In this document: piece after piece, positions 20,752 to 33,301 of the stretch
Position numbering within the stretch: the stretch's first letter is position 1
Layout: the number at the start of each line of letters is the position of its first letter
Source of the DNA: Heliocidaris erythrogramma
Taxonomy: Eukaryota > Echinodermata > Echinoidea > Camarodonta > Echinometridae
Direction of reading: 5' to 3'
NCBI GenBank assembly: GCA_025617745.1
Contig: CM046868.1
Span: 18,108,615 to 18,172,614 of the forward strand
Length of the DNA stretch: 64,000 nt
Position numbers and translations under genes: made by a program
The notes under the pieces: generated by a model
Databases searched by the model: none
The model's input: the letters and a program-made list of their open reading frames with translations, nothing else
Told to the model about the DNA's origin: nothing

Positions 20752-23700
20752 TAAATTTGAACTGAACTGAATTATTCAATTAGATTGAAATTTATTTAAA
20801 AATCGAGTCGCAATCAAATATTTTTGGCAGTCTCAATTTCTTTTTCTCAGAGCAGGCCTATACACTGTCATGGCCATGTTCTAACCATTTTATTTAATTG
20901 GAGGCGATATTGAACGACAATGAAAGCGCCCGTACTACATAAGGAGATTTATGATTATTTATTCAATGTATTAAAGTAATAACTTTGTTTCCAACCAGCC
21001 TATATATTCCAGCGAATTGTGATCATTTTGCACTAATAATATGAACATTCGAAAAATAATATGTCCTTCGTCTTGGCTTTTTCAATTTACATCATCAAGC
21101 CGGTTTGTAACATCAACGTCAGAACTCAGAAGCATAATATACATGTACATATATGTTGTTTTTTTACGACATCACTTTTATTCATCAGAAAACAAACATG
21201 ACAAAGGGAAATACAAGGTAAGTCTAGGTTACTGAGCAATGTTTAGGACTAAAACATAAAATGAAAGACACATAACAAAACACAATAAATTAAGGAGTAG
21301 AATAGATCAATAAAAATTTAGATAGGGTGGGTTCGGTTGATATCAGGACTGGTTCAATTCAAATTTTTCCATTTCTTTATTCAAGAAAGTAGAATACAAT
21401 ATACAAGGTAAACATACCATAATCAGTCCAACATGTTACAGATGCAATCTTACATGATCGGCATTCTAGAATATTTCATGGATAGATAAAACAAAGAAAT
21501 ATAATTGTATGAATTCTACTTTCAAGTATAGCAACTACAATTTATATACACGTATACATTCATCTTTAGATTTTGATTTAATGATTTATGATGAATTAAC
21601 ATAATTCATTTGTTTAATAAAAAAGAGCAAATACAAATTCGGTCGTATACCATTAGTTTGCCTTATATAATTATCAATATAACGGTTAAGGAGTGTACAT
21701 AATTTCCACACGAGGTAAGAAAAACAAGTAAACAATGGACATTCTTTTATAAAATACTGTAGCTGTATGACATAACTGACATTATGACATTCTGTTGACG
21801 TTTGAATTTGAAGATATTTTGATGTTTAAATCATACATGAAATTGGTAAGCATCGAATTCATTGAGGAACTGAGGCAAGTTCATGAGACGAAAAGGGGAA
21901 AAGAAAGGATTTGTAAGATTTCAAAGAACAGACAAGAATAAAAAAAAACTGAATGCAACATGACCCTCGATACATTAAAATTTTGTATATACTAGTTGGA
22001 TAATTATATTAAAGCTTCCCATCGTATCTTTTCTTTTTAAAAACTTACAAAAATGGGATAAAAGGTATCATGAAACAATTTCATTATTATCATCATGTGA
22101 GTCAGTTACTGAGGAAATTACTGAGTAAACTACTAAAGAAAATACCGAGGAAAGTCATAATTTTAATAACCTTATCTGTTAAAAAGCAGGAACATACCAT
22201 TTTGTTTATGCGTTTTCAACAATAAAGCGCCCTCATTTATCAACTTGTAGCTATTATGACGGGTGAAAAAATACCAACTTTGTTATGATGTTTGTATCTA
22301 TCAGTAATTTATTATCTCCTGATTCATACATCAGATATATTCATTCGTTACAAATAAAGTTTTAGTGGGTATTTTAGATAGTATCCTTGGAGTGTCTTCA
22401 CGAGAATGTGGAAATATTGTATTTCCGACTCGCGACTGCTCCTATCCTTGACTTGAAATCGGTCGCACTTCGCCCTTTTTGCCGTAAATATCTAAATAGC
22501 ACCGTTTAGAGGGATGACATTGCATCGAAACAACAATATGCAGTTATTGTAACCTTTCTGATCTTGAAACTCATAAAAACACCCTGGTTAACGCTGTTTT
22601 GACACTCCGCCGAAATTTAGAAGCGAGGAAGTAAAATTTGTTTCTTGTTGCAAAGTCAGCTTGGAGACCGTCTTCGACGATGGGTGCATGCACCCATAAT
22701 GAGGCATAATTTTGAAGACATTTCATGTAGAAAACATTATCGGTCGTTAAACGTTATAAGAGAAAAGGTTACTACAATTATTTCATGTGTCACAGCTTAA
22801 GAATTTGCAAGCATTTTTAACAATTTGTTTACAGCCACTTTTATAGTTGATATACGCTTTGAATAAAAAATAATCGTATAGCCTTCTTTGTTCAAATATA
22901 TGGCATAGGCATTTCCCCTGCTTTGAGTTTTATTCATCTTCATCAGATAATGTGAGTATCATACATTTTTCTTTTTTTTAAGAAAAAAAAATGCTCAAGC
23001 TTTAAAAAAACAGTAGCTACTGTAAAATTTACATTTGAAAAATATTCCATTCGGTTTCATGCCATCATAGAATAACACTCTGAACTATATAACAATAAAT
23101 GCAAAGTAGATAACTGTGGGTCTTTTCTATAATTCCTGCAAAATAACTTCTCAATTCAACCTTCCTAATCCTCGTACCTGAACTCCTTATACGTACATGA
23201 CACAACACATTAAACACGCTTTTATATTAATATATTAATATTAATGGGATAGCCTTGCCCAACGACTAAGAGCCGCTCGTTTAATTCGATTTCGATACGA
23301 TTGCGAAATGCGCATTCGAAATAGTTCTGTACATAATTTTACACAAATGTTATAACCACAAATGAATAGGCCCTAACAGCTATTCTGCGACAAGTAGGCC
23401 CAGGGTAAAAAACCAGAGATAAAACTCAAGAAGAAAAAACTCTGGAAAACCTTCGGATCCACTTTTGCACAATAAAAATTTCACAAATTTTCACAATAAA
23501 AACAAATTTAAAATTTGTCGTGATGAAAGAGCAAGCTAGAATGACTCCTCAAACATCTTCTACCACACCCTAATGCTCGTGCCCCGCACCACCTGCGGAA
23601 AACATTCTTGCATAATCACTTCTTACTCTTGGACAACAACCCTTACCAAGCATAAATATGCATACATTAACGAGACAAACAACATTTACCTGCTATACAA

Positions 23701-25833
23701 ACGTAACGCAGGCAAATAATATATTGTGGTATATTCATAAATAATCTACAAGGTTACTATTATTTGTGAGTCGCAAATTGTGAAATATAAATTAAAGAAA
23801 AGTTTGTTGAGCAGATAAATCGTAAAACTGATAGCATTTAAAAACATAAGTTTTAAAGATATTAAGAACCGGATGTGCTTTTGTGTAAATCTTTTTGATA
23901 TGACTTTTATATTTTTCCGAATGTATTTCGTTTGCATACTTTTTGTTTATATGTTTTGGAGAGATTCAATTAGGGAGGAAGGAAAGAGAGGAAGATAAAG
24001 TGATTTAATACAATAAATATCGTTACCCACGTCTTCTTAACGTAAATCAACTGATTATCACCCCGTATCAATTTCTTTTCATGTTTTATAAACCTGAGCT
24101 ACTTTTGTTATCTTTAAAAAAAAACTACGTGCTCGTGTGTGGGCAAACCAAATTTGATTTTAGAAGCCTAAATAAGATTGATATTGGCAACGCACTTTAG
24201 TCTAAACGGTTCTCAAGAAATTACAAACATACTCAATTTGACGAAAACCATCACCCGTGGTCTGTTTTAGTTTGGGAGGTTTAACGACTCAATCGCTGAC
24301 TAGTAATTCATCATGTTCAAGTCTTCGTCTAGATACCAGCAATAAATATTTCATCGTTTGGGATAAAATCCCTATGGTATATAGAGCTGTCAAGACTCTC
24401 CACAAAATACTCTATGACTGGTATCTGTTTCTAAGGTTGAAAATAGATGAGTGCTCATTTAATATCAAAAGGTAACAATGCAGCCTCTATGGTGATGATA
24501 CCAAATGGAGGAAGAAATGTTTCCTAGCCTTTGTGTCAACTCATTTCAAGTGTGAGATGAGAATCCCGTATCAACCCAGTGTAGATTAATAATCATAATT
24601 TCATTTAAATGTCGGGTTTTATTAATGTTGTCTTCTTGAAAGTAGAGAAAAAGCATTGCTTTGTAATAGTTTTATACTCTTTTGAAAGCTATCCAACATA
24701 TGCTTCAATAAAATACAAAATAATCAGGGATTTTTTTTTTCTACTAGGTTACACTTATGTGTCAATTACTCTTGATTGTTCATCATAAAATACATCATAT
24801 AAAAAAATATTTATGCTTGAACATAACGTACATGTATATACATATCGAGAGTAAAAAGAATGAACATATAGCAACATGAAATGACTCTTCTTTCTGAATT
24901 CTTTTTTTTTGTGAAAGGTAATAAAGCAGTTATAAAAGCTATCGAAATAAAATGAAGAATAAGTTCCTCCACCTCCCGAAAATCGGGAGAAACTGAATGA
25001 GCAGAGGAACTTACTGAATTTCGAATTTTTAGACATAATGGAAAATCTGAACTTGGAAAATGGGACAAACATAAAGAAGTTCGTTTGCGAAAATCTTTCT
25101 TTTTTATTTTGAAACATAGGGAAAAAACTTTATTGTAAGTGAAATTATCTAATATTTTCCAAACGAATAATAATTTTCTTACGGAATATGATTACCTGAA
25201 AAGAGTACTTTTTATAATCAAAGGGTCTTTTATTTCACTTGATTTTTATTCAACAACTCTAACGAAAACTCTTAAAATAATAAGGGACTTGAAAAAAACC
25301 CGGCTAAACTACGTATCTAATTTGAGAAATAACAAAGATTAAAACTTTGTAACCTTGAATTTTGAATACGATTTCTTTATTTACGAAACCTTTTTGTACC
25401 AAGAAATGGGATGGAAAATAGCAAGATTTTCGTTACAAAGACCAACCAAGGGGAAATAGATGAACTATTATGTTTACTCCACTATCACGTCTGTGAACGG
25501 CACCCTTAAGTACATAGTAATAGCTCATTCAATCTAAATACAAAATGATAGAACGTTATATCACAATAATTACGTAAAGCTCAGCATGCAAGAGGTCCTT
25601 AGGAACTATTCTACGCCCTATTCCACACATTTGTTCCTAATTTTTTTTTAACTTTATTAAAATTTCTAAGTTTTCTCTATTTACGAAATTTGAAACAGAT
25701 TTCAACCTGAACCGGAAGTCAGTAGTTTTAGTATTACTAGCTAGCGCATACCCAAGAATTAAAAAAAGAAATTCCAATAAAAAAATATGAATACACTTTC
25801 AAAAAGTTTCATTAGAATAGTCAAGCAAGATAG
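20752..25833. other. no gene seen
   Basis: AT-rich with no recognisable gene. A reversed LINE-tail-like start (TTCAATTC then TTTATTCAAG) lies at about 21355. Small hairpins only (for example CTCCCGAAAATCGGGAG near 24973). Confidence 0.5.
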
Positions 25834-25955
25834 TAATATTAATAATGATAATAATAATGATAATAATAATGGTGGCTTCTTGTATAGCGCTCAGGCCCGT
25901 CACGCTGTGACGCTCATGGCGCTCCAACATTATTACCCCGGTCATAGCCGGGCTT
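25834..25955 (+). repeat. dispersed repeat with (AAT)n head
   Basis: (AATAATGAT)n followed by GGCTTCTTGTATAGCGCTCA and CATTATTACCCCGGTCAT. This is a short non-coding repeat type common in marine invertebrate genomes. Its assembly copy is at 38684-38805. Confidence 0.5.
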
Positions 25956-26370
25956 TGATGTTTCAATATATTTCTTGAAAAAACTACTAACTAGGATATG
26001 ACTTACATCATATTTATTTTTCTCAAAATATCATTGATCTTTAGGATTGACATACATGTACATGAAAAACAGTAATGATACAAATCGAGAATCAACCCAT
26101 GCAGAATATGGAAGAATAATACATGAACGTCTCATCATACAAACAAGTACGTCATAACTCTTTCAATAGGAGAAAACAAAAACATAAGACGTTACATTAG
26201 GATGTTACGCATGACCATGCATCATTAGCTTTTCTCAAGGGAATTGTTGGTTACCGGTACAACAATATATTTTTTGGGGGGGGGGGGATTGTTTTAAACG
26301 CTTTTTCATTTCGACATACAGCATTTAACGGTTTGTTTGTTTTTCTGCAGAAATAAAGTAGTTAAGTCTC

Positions 26371-26472
26371 CAACCACTAAAAGTTATTATTCAAGGAAAT
26401 AAAAATATCCTTTAGTGGTTGAAGACTTTAAAAGATATATGTAATTGCCTGAATAATATCTTTTAGTGATTA
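26371..26472. repeat. nested small inverted repeat
   Basis: Outer arms 26371-26397 and 26448-26472 (CACTAAAAGTTATTATTCA type). An inner partner at 26410-26426 can pair with the same left arm, so two alternative hairpins are possible. Duplicated in the right block. Confidence 0.5.
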
Positions 26473-27352
26473 AAGGAAATTAAAAACAAGAGAGCACGAT
26501 CCCGTGAAGTTTTGTAAAGATGTAAATGTATATGTAAACCTAGCTTACAACTCTGGCACATTGCATCACAATTCGTTACACAAGTTTAACAGCCTTCCCG
26601 GAATGAAATTTCAAAGGAAGAACCCTTGGCAACTGTAATATGTCATACATGCATATAATTCCTATTACTATAATAATGTCCATGTACCAGTTAATCATAC
26701 AATGAATGCAAAGTATACGGAGAAAACTATCCTACTTTACAGAATTCACGAAATAGGTTTATTTTAAACCATGGTTTAAACCAGTACGCGCATGTCCTCT
26801 TCCCCAATGGGCGGACAGTAAAGCGCTTATGCTATGGTCACAATTGATCGTGCGTGTCCGCAGCTGCGATCGGCTGTGGGTCGACTCCTGCGATTCGTAC
26901 GGCATGGTCACTACCAGTCGTGCACCTCTCTACATCTCTGCTTGGGCGTCCTGCACCCTCCTCATTAACATACCCCTCTTACCTGCAAGAACTCTTGAGG
27001 CAAACGTACAGCCCTGGTACTGTACAGCCCTGGTACTGTGCAGCGGACGCGCGGCATGTCACGGCTCCGTATGGAACCATGGGCTTCGTGAGACCTTCTG
27101 AATGAGTCCGTGCGATGGTCGCAAGAAGCACGTATGATGGATGCGCGTGTCACGTGCGTTCATCAGAAAACGTAGCCACATGGAGAGATTGTTGGACATG
27201 TCAAACAGCTTCATTGCGTGTCCCGCTTGCTCCTATGTGCTTGAAAAAAAACCGTGCATGCCCGTGCGCGCGACACAAGGATTCACCTCTTTCGTGATTT
27301 CGGGCCATAGTCTCTAAATAACACAATATATAAACGAGAAGAGACCTGTGGG

Positions 27353-27522
27353 TTATTATACTATTGATACATGGTTGGGAGTGCGTGGTGCGATCTGGCA
27401 ACACAAATGCTTTTATCGTGGTGTACTATACGCACGAGGCGCACGAGGCCGAGTGTGTTTGACACCACGATAAAAACCTAACTAACGCACGAACTCACAA
27501 CCATGTATTAATAGTTTCATAA
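27353..27522. mobile_element. 170-bp MITE with nested hairpin
   Basis: Outer arms 27353-27386 and 27485-27522 (ATACATGGTTGGGAGTGCG against CGAACTCACAACCATGTAT). A perfect inner pair TTTTATCGTGGTGT / ACACCACGATAAAA lies at 27411-27424 and 27462-27475. No protein. Assembly copy at 40204-40373. Confidence 0.6.
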
Positions 27523-28932
27523 AACGTGTCGGCAATATGATTATGAAGTCTATAAAAATGGTTACGAACCCCATAGAAACGCCAAGAGTCGCAAAGTCAT
27601 GGAGGCTGCCATTAGCTTTCCTGGATGACATCACAGAAGCGCAGTCATGCGCGTTTCAGTGCGCGCATGTAATCCCTGCGTGAAAATGACAATTAAACTA
27701 CGCGATTTCATTGCGTTTTAAGTTTCCACGCATCAGAGGTTAGTCTAGATTCTAGACCTTTTTTTTATTACCCCCCCCCCCCCCCGACCGCTGCCCCGCC
27801 CCACTAGCGTAGCGGCCCCAGTGATCACGACCGCCTGGTGAATCGCGCAACCCCGAGGAAAAAAGGGTCTAGACGTTTTGCGTGGAAAAGTGGGCGTGAA
27901 CTTTTCACGTAAACATCGTACTTTGAACTTTCGTTGAACCTTCAAGCTAATTAATATTCAAGACGAAAGTTCGGCAATCTGATCAGCTATTCTATTCGCA
28001 CACATGGGTGAAATGGTTTAGCAACATGAGATAACGGTGTACTGTATTGTAGAATGTCTTCGTCAACGTTGTGTGTTATTGATAGGATTTGATAATCTTG
28101 TCAGCGAAAGTTTTGGAACTTTTTTGCCGTCCGAAAATTGTTTTCAAATTGTACCGTACAGTATTGCACAACATTTGAACAGTTCAACAAACTGTAATTG
28201 GATGTTTTTTGTACCTAATCTGTGAATTAGTTAAATCAGTTTTGAATAGTGAAGTTTCCTTTTTATTTTATTATGGAAACGTTGGGATAGATCATTTCAA
28301 AAAGTGTATTGGATTATGTGCATAAAGGATGGCAAGCAAATTTCAGTTGAGATCGTGTATGATTTGCAATGTTGAGTTAGTTACTACCTGTCATTATAAG
28401 ACTGAATTCTGCTAAGATAGTGAGAACTGAACTGAAGAAAAAGATTGTGGACATTTGTGGACCCTTTCATGATGCCATTACCCTTCAAGAAATGAACATA
28501 TGTCAGAAATGTGTGACCATCAATCTTATATTAATTAACATTAATGTTAATATAACATGTATGCATGCACATTCAGTGAGGGTATTTTGCGATCAGTGTT
28601 TATCTTTTTTTTTGGTCATGTTTACACCATATTATCTTATGGTTTTTACTCAAACTTTTTGTGACATTATGGGATATTGTATAATGTCTCGTTCAGTAGT
28701 TCAGTGCACATCCGATGATGCAAAACAGAAAAAAAACGATAAAAATTGAAATGAAAATCTGACCTCTAAAATCTTTCATAGAAAAGAAGATGCATTTTAT
28801 TAATGAGATGTAATTCATGTAGTGATTGAAGAATTTATAGAAACATTGCAGATTCAAGGGTTACATACAGTAGTAATGTCGGTTGATCGAACAGGGTAAA
28901 AAATAGCACTACAAATGACCATACTTATTAAA

Positions 28933-29206
28933 CTGGCTCCATTTCATAAACATTTCAGACGTAAAAAGTTGTCAGATCTGACAACTTGGCAGATCTGACA
29001 ATAATACCGTTTCACAAAGCCGTCTGACCTCTGAATCCTAATGGACAAGCCTACTGACAAATTAGGACACGTCTACCAAAATATGACCAAATGGCGGCTT
29101 TGTGAAACGGTATTTATGTCAGATATGACAAGTTGTTATAGATGATGACGTATTTGTCAGATCTGTAAGCTTTTTTTCGTCTGACATGTTCATGAAATGC
29201 TACCCC
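28933..29206. mobile_element. 274-bp MITE with 60-bp inverted ends
   Basis: Left end with CATTTCATAAACATTTCAGACG, right end (reversed) with CATTTCATGAACATGTCAGACG; TTGTCAGATCTGACAA lies within the arm. A perfect inner pair ATACCGTTTCACAAAGCCG / CGGCTTTGTGAAACGGTAT lies near 29003 and 29095. No protein. Assembly copy at 41784-42057. Confidence 0.65.
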
Positions 29207-30787
29207 GGTACCTGACTTTGATGTTGCACAAAATATCTCCCATAGAATAATGCATGTGTCATGTGTGTAAAAGATTCATGAAAAAACTTGGAAATATTGT
29301 CAAAAGTAGGACAAATTTCAGTCTTTAAAACATGACTTGTATCCATGTGTACCAGTATTTATTACATGTTTCTTGTCGTCCAGTATTCTGTCCCGAATTC
29401 AACTCACATTTTTTTTACTTGCATTTGTCGAAATCAGAGTCAGAAAGAAATGAGACTTCCTAATTTTTATTTTTATTTCTTGAGAAGATAGAGAAGATAG
29501 CGAAAATGCCGATCAATACATGTATAATATTAGTTCGATTCCAGCTAACTTTTTCTGGGCTCCACGAGACATTAACATTTGACAAAAGAATCCAGTGAAG
29601 AACGTTGCTGTGAATGCAGTTCAAAACCAATTTTACTCTGTGCATAGTCCAATGCACGTACCTCTCACTTGCTCATCCCGTGGTGGCTGCCTGTTGATGG
29701 ATCCCTTTTGTGTGTACTGTGAAATGAACGAACGCGTACATCTGTTTAAGATAGTCTTTGTGTTGCGTAACATTTTAAAATGTTGTGAATAATTTTATTT
29801 TCTCAAAGGAACAAAAAATATTTCAACAAATTTTAAGCAAATATTAAATCAATATGAGTATTTTTCTTTGCTTAAATTCACATATATTTTTTGTAATATC
29901 ATCTTAATACAAAATAATTGCTAAAAAATATACGAGATGGACTCGAAGTAGGCTAGTAATTATTCAAAGGTAATTAAATCAAAATTGCGTCATGAATTCA
30001 AACCACCAATCAGGATCATTTATGACATGTTTGTTTACTTATGCTAATTACGGAGGTCTCAAAATACGGAGGAGATCTAACAAATCGACTGGACGGTTTG
30101 ACAACTCCAATTATCGTGTACAATATCGGCCCTCTATCGGCTGATGTCATATAATGTAGCTTCATCGGCTATTATCGTCAGACCGATCAGGCAGTAGACT
30201 AATCAGAGGTACGCGTACGCGCAGCTCAGCCGTGCTTTAGAGCCTTTTTTGCCGTGCGTTATCACTTTTTCTGCACGGTCACGTGGTGTTATTCGACCAA
30301 TCACGATGACTACATTCTTGAACCCGTTTTATAAAGTCAGATATTTCCCTCCCAGGCACAAGTAATGTCAAATAAAATGATAATGAAATAGGAACTAAGT
30401 AATCCTCATGTCCTTCCATTTATTAGATTATAAATTTATGATCTTGGAGGGACTTTGTCCGTATTTGTGGGGATAAAAAAACTGGGGATCATCTCTATAT
30501 ATTGTTTCATATCCGTCATGAAAAGAATCTGTGCAATTGATTGGTCCACTGCGCGTCATGTGACAAAATACATTTCACACTAGCCTCATGCAAATGAGCA
30601 AATTTCCAGGGAGGGTAACATCTGACATCATGATCCGCGTATAGTAATACTATTCATGTATACTATTACGGCGTATGACATCACACACGAAAATGCATAC
30701 AATATTGTGACGACATTCACTTGCACGTATCTATTGTTTTAGGCACAGACGCGTGACGATGTCATCAGTACGCGTTTGATATCCGCG

Positions 30788-31024
30788 CATATTCATCCCT
30801 TCTTCAAAACTGTTTGTGTACGTACTGTGCGGTCTAACATAGGCCTACGGTGAAGATGATCATAAGCATATTTATCCCTTCTTCAAAACTATTTGTGTAC
30901 CTACTGTACGGTCTAACATAGGCCTACGGTGAAGATGATCATAAGCATATTCATCCCTTCTTCAAAACTATTTGTGTACCTACTGTACGGTCTAACATAG
31001 GCCAAAGGTGAAGATGATCATAAA
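30788..31024 (+). repeat. 3 x 79-bp tandem repeat
   Basis: Units at 30788, 30867 and 30946, starting CATATTCATCCCTTCTTC and ending GGTGAAGATGATCATAAG, differing at a few positions. Assembly copy at 43639-43875. Confidence 0.85.
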
Positions 31025-31614
31025 GTAGATGATTAGATGGAAGCTTCTTGATCAAGATGACGCATATCAACCAAATATACTCTGCTTACATTCGAATCTC
31101 TGGTTAAACTATGGCACTCTCGGTGACGTGAAGACGATCTTCCTTATACTATATCCCAGAATATCCCTATTTCATCCGGTCGGGGCATTGTAATTTTCTC
31201 ACATTTACTTACTTTATGATATATTCAATCCCTATTTAAGTTAAATAGTTCATGAGGTTTATATTATCTAGTGTAAATGTAAATGTAATCAAAGTTTTAA
31301 GACGTATATATATATATATATGAACCGTACTCAATCGTACTCTTTTGCTCCGTCATGTCGGTGTTTCTCTTATCTCTGTTATTTCTCGTCAACCAATTTT
31401 TTTTCTCGTTATACTTCATGGACCTCATTTTTATTATAGTACAGGGGCAATGGAGAATAGATCATCAAGTATTTTTCTTTATATCATTGTATGTAACAAA
31501 AAAAAACAAATATATGTTCAAATTGTCTAAAATTTATATTTAAACAAAATACAGCAATACACATTATTAAGATATATAAGCATTTTATTAGAAAGCAACA
31601 GTGATGTAAATAAT

Positions 31615-31830
31615 ACTCAGTTTTTGTATAGCGATTTCACATAATTTATCTATGTGTCTATGCGCCATGGGCTTACAAAGAGCTTTGGATAATTATCCCG
31701 GCTCAGTTATAGCAGCCCTGATGAAGGGGCTGAAGCTTTAAGGAATAAATTCCTACCGGTACCCACTTACTTTATCTGGGTGGAGAGGTGACAGGTTTCG
31801 ACTGTGAATCATTAAGTGAACAAAATCTGT
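31615..31830 (+). repeat. dispersed non-coding repeat
   Basis: Contains TTTGTATAGCGATTTCACAT, TACAAAGAGCTTTGGATAAT, TAAGGAATAAATTCCTACCG and TACTTTATCTGGGTGGAGAG. This is a short repeat type seen in many marine invertebrates, possibly SINE-related; I know of no protein in it. Assembly copy at 44467-44682. Confidence 0.5.
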
Positions 31831-32460
31831 TCTAAATGACCTCCATCTACAATCCAGATGCTTAAATATGTATAACACTATCACTTTATATCATCTATTC
31901 CAAGTCCATTTCTATGGCATTGAAATGTCTGAGATTCATTTTCTTATCTTCAAATCATATTCAATGTAGGACATAGGACACGCCAAACTAGACTAATCAA
32001 CAAAGGATGATTTACTTATAACGACCGAGTTGGAGGGGTTAACACTCGAAACGGGAACGGTCCCCGCGGACATCGTGATGTGTGTGCGCTAGAAAGGGAT
32101 GAAATCTTAAACCGAAATTAATTCTCATCATATTAGCTCATCGGCAATTGGTTTCTCTGCTAGGGTAGAAATCATTGCCATTTACCCGTGCAACCTCTCG
32201 TCACTGACGAGTTTTAGTCATTAAAATCTCTGTCAACTGGGATAGGGGAAGGGAGCCAGCGACTTTGGGGTCTTTTCCAAGAGATTAGCAGAGATAATGA
32301 TTTAATGCCTCAGACGTTTCTTAGTGTAATTCGTGAACGATTTAATGACAATGTCATCGCGCCAATGACTCCGTAAGCTAACGGGCAGGTGACAGATGAT
32401 TGGCGAATACTCTAAGGTACGTTCGGGAGTTGGTCTAGGTATAACACTCCATACAGGCGT
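31831..32460. other. no gene seen up to the contig end
   Basis: No gene found. The contig stops just before what the right copy shows to be a poly-C/(CA)n stretch (45340-45382), a likely cause of the assembly break. Confidence 0.6.
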
Positions 32461-32960
32461 NNNNNNNNNNNNNNNNNNNNNNNNNNNNNNNNNNNNNNNN
32501 NNNNNNNNNNNNNNNNNNNNNNNNNNNNNNNNNNNNNNNNNNNNNNNNNNNNNNNNNNNNNNNNNNNNNNNNNNNNNNNNNNNNNNNNNNNNNNNNNNNN
32601 NNNNNNNNNNNNNNNNNNNNNNNNNNNNNNNNNNNNNNNNNNNNNNNNNNNNNNNNNNNNNNNNNNNNNNNNNNNNNNNNNNNNNNNNNNNNNNNNNNNN
32701 NNNNNNNNNNNNNNNNNNNNNNNNNNNNNNNNNNNNNNNNNNNNNNNNNNNNNNNNNNNNNNNNNNNNNNNNNNNNNNNNNNNNNNNNNNNNNNNNNNNN
32801 NNNNNNNNNNNNNNNNNNNNNNNNNNNNNNNNNNNNNNNNNNNNNNNNNNNNNNNNNNNNNNNNNNNNNNNNNNNNNNNNNNNNNNNNNNNNNNNNNNNN
32901 NNNNNNNNNNNNNNNNNNNNNNNNNNNNNNNNNNNNNNNNNNNNNNNNNNNNNNNNNNNN
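32461..32960. other. assembly gap, 500 N
   Basis: Exactly 500 N, a conventional placeholder length. The true distance is unknown. If the flanking 12.35-kb blocks are the same locus, the real gap is negative. Reading frames that cross it are not real. Confidence 0.98.
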
Positions 32961-32977
32961 GGGAGTAAAAAGATGTA

Positions 32978-33301
32978 TTAATCATTTCCCTCCTGGATGT
33001 TGAGGCCATGAGGTTGGATGGTGCGAAGTCGTCTCATCCAGTACTTCTCCCTGCTGGTTCGGACTGTGTCGGGACGGGTACCTAAAGATTCAATGCCCTG
33101 TAGAATCATATCGGTGATGGAATGGTTAGGAAGGTTAAAATGGTGGCCCACTGGAGTGTCAAGCTTGGCTGTGTTGACAGTGGATCTGTGCCCATAGAAG
33201 CGTCTCTTGAGTGTGGTCTTGGTTTCCCCTACGTACTGGGTCCTGCAGACTCTGCAAGTGATGAGATATACAACATTAGTGGTAGTGCAAGTGATTATTG
33301 C
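32978..33301 (-). pseudogene. PLE GIY-YIG endonuclease domain (assembly copy)
   Basis: Identical to 20128-20451. The PLE 3' tail that should follow is missing because the contig begins at 32961. Confidence 0.8.

Larger units (their letters stand above)
20111..32460. repeat. 12.35-kb duplicated block, left copy
   Basis: Matches 32961-45312 over its whole length. I found three substitutions (23512, 23586, 31960) and six one-base length differences, nearly all in homopolymers (near 22765, 25650, 26280, 27780, 28730, 31188). The left edge matches the first base after the N gap and the right edge is the last base before it. It is best explained as the end of one contig that overlaps the start of the next. 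Confidence 0.95.

Noticed and set aside
28420-28749. 109-codon open frame (also at 41270)
   Set aside because: No recognisable domain; the two copies are the same assembled sequence and diverge at the C-terminus only through an A-run length difference.
31719-31745. CTGATGAAGGGGCTGAAGC as another hammerhead core
   Set aside because: No helix II followed by GAA and a palindrome; it is part of a common dispersed repeat.
32302-33009. 235-codon open frame
   Set aside because: Runs through the 500-N gap; most residues are unknown.
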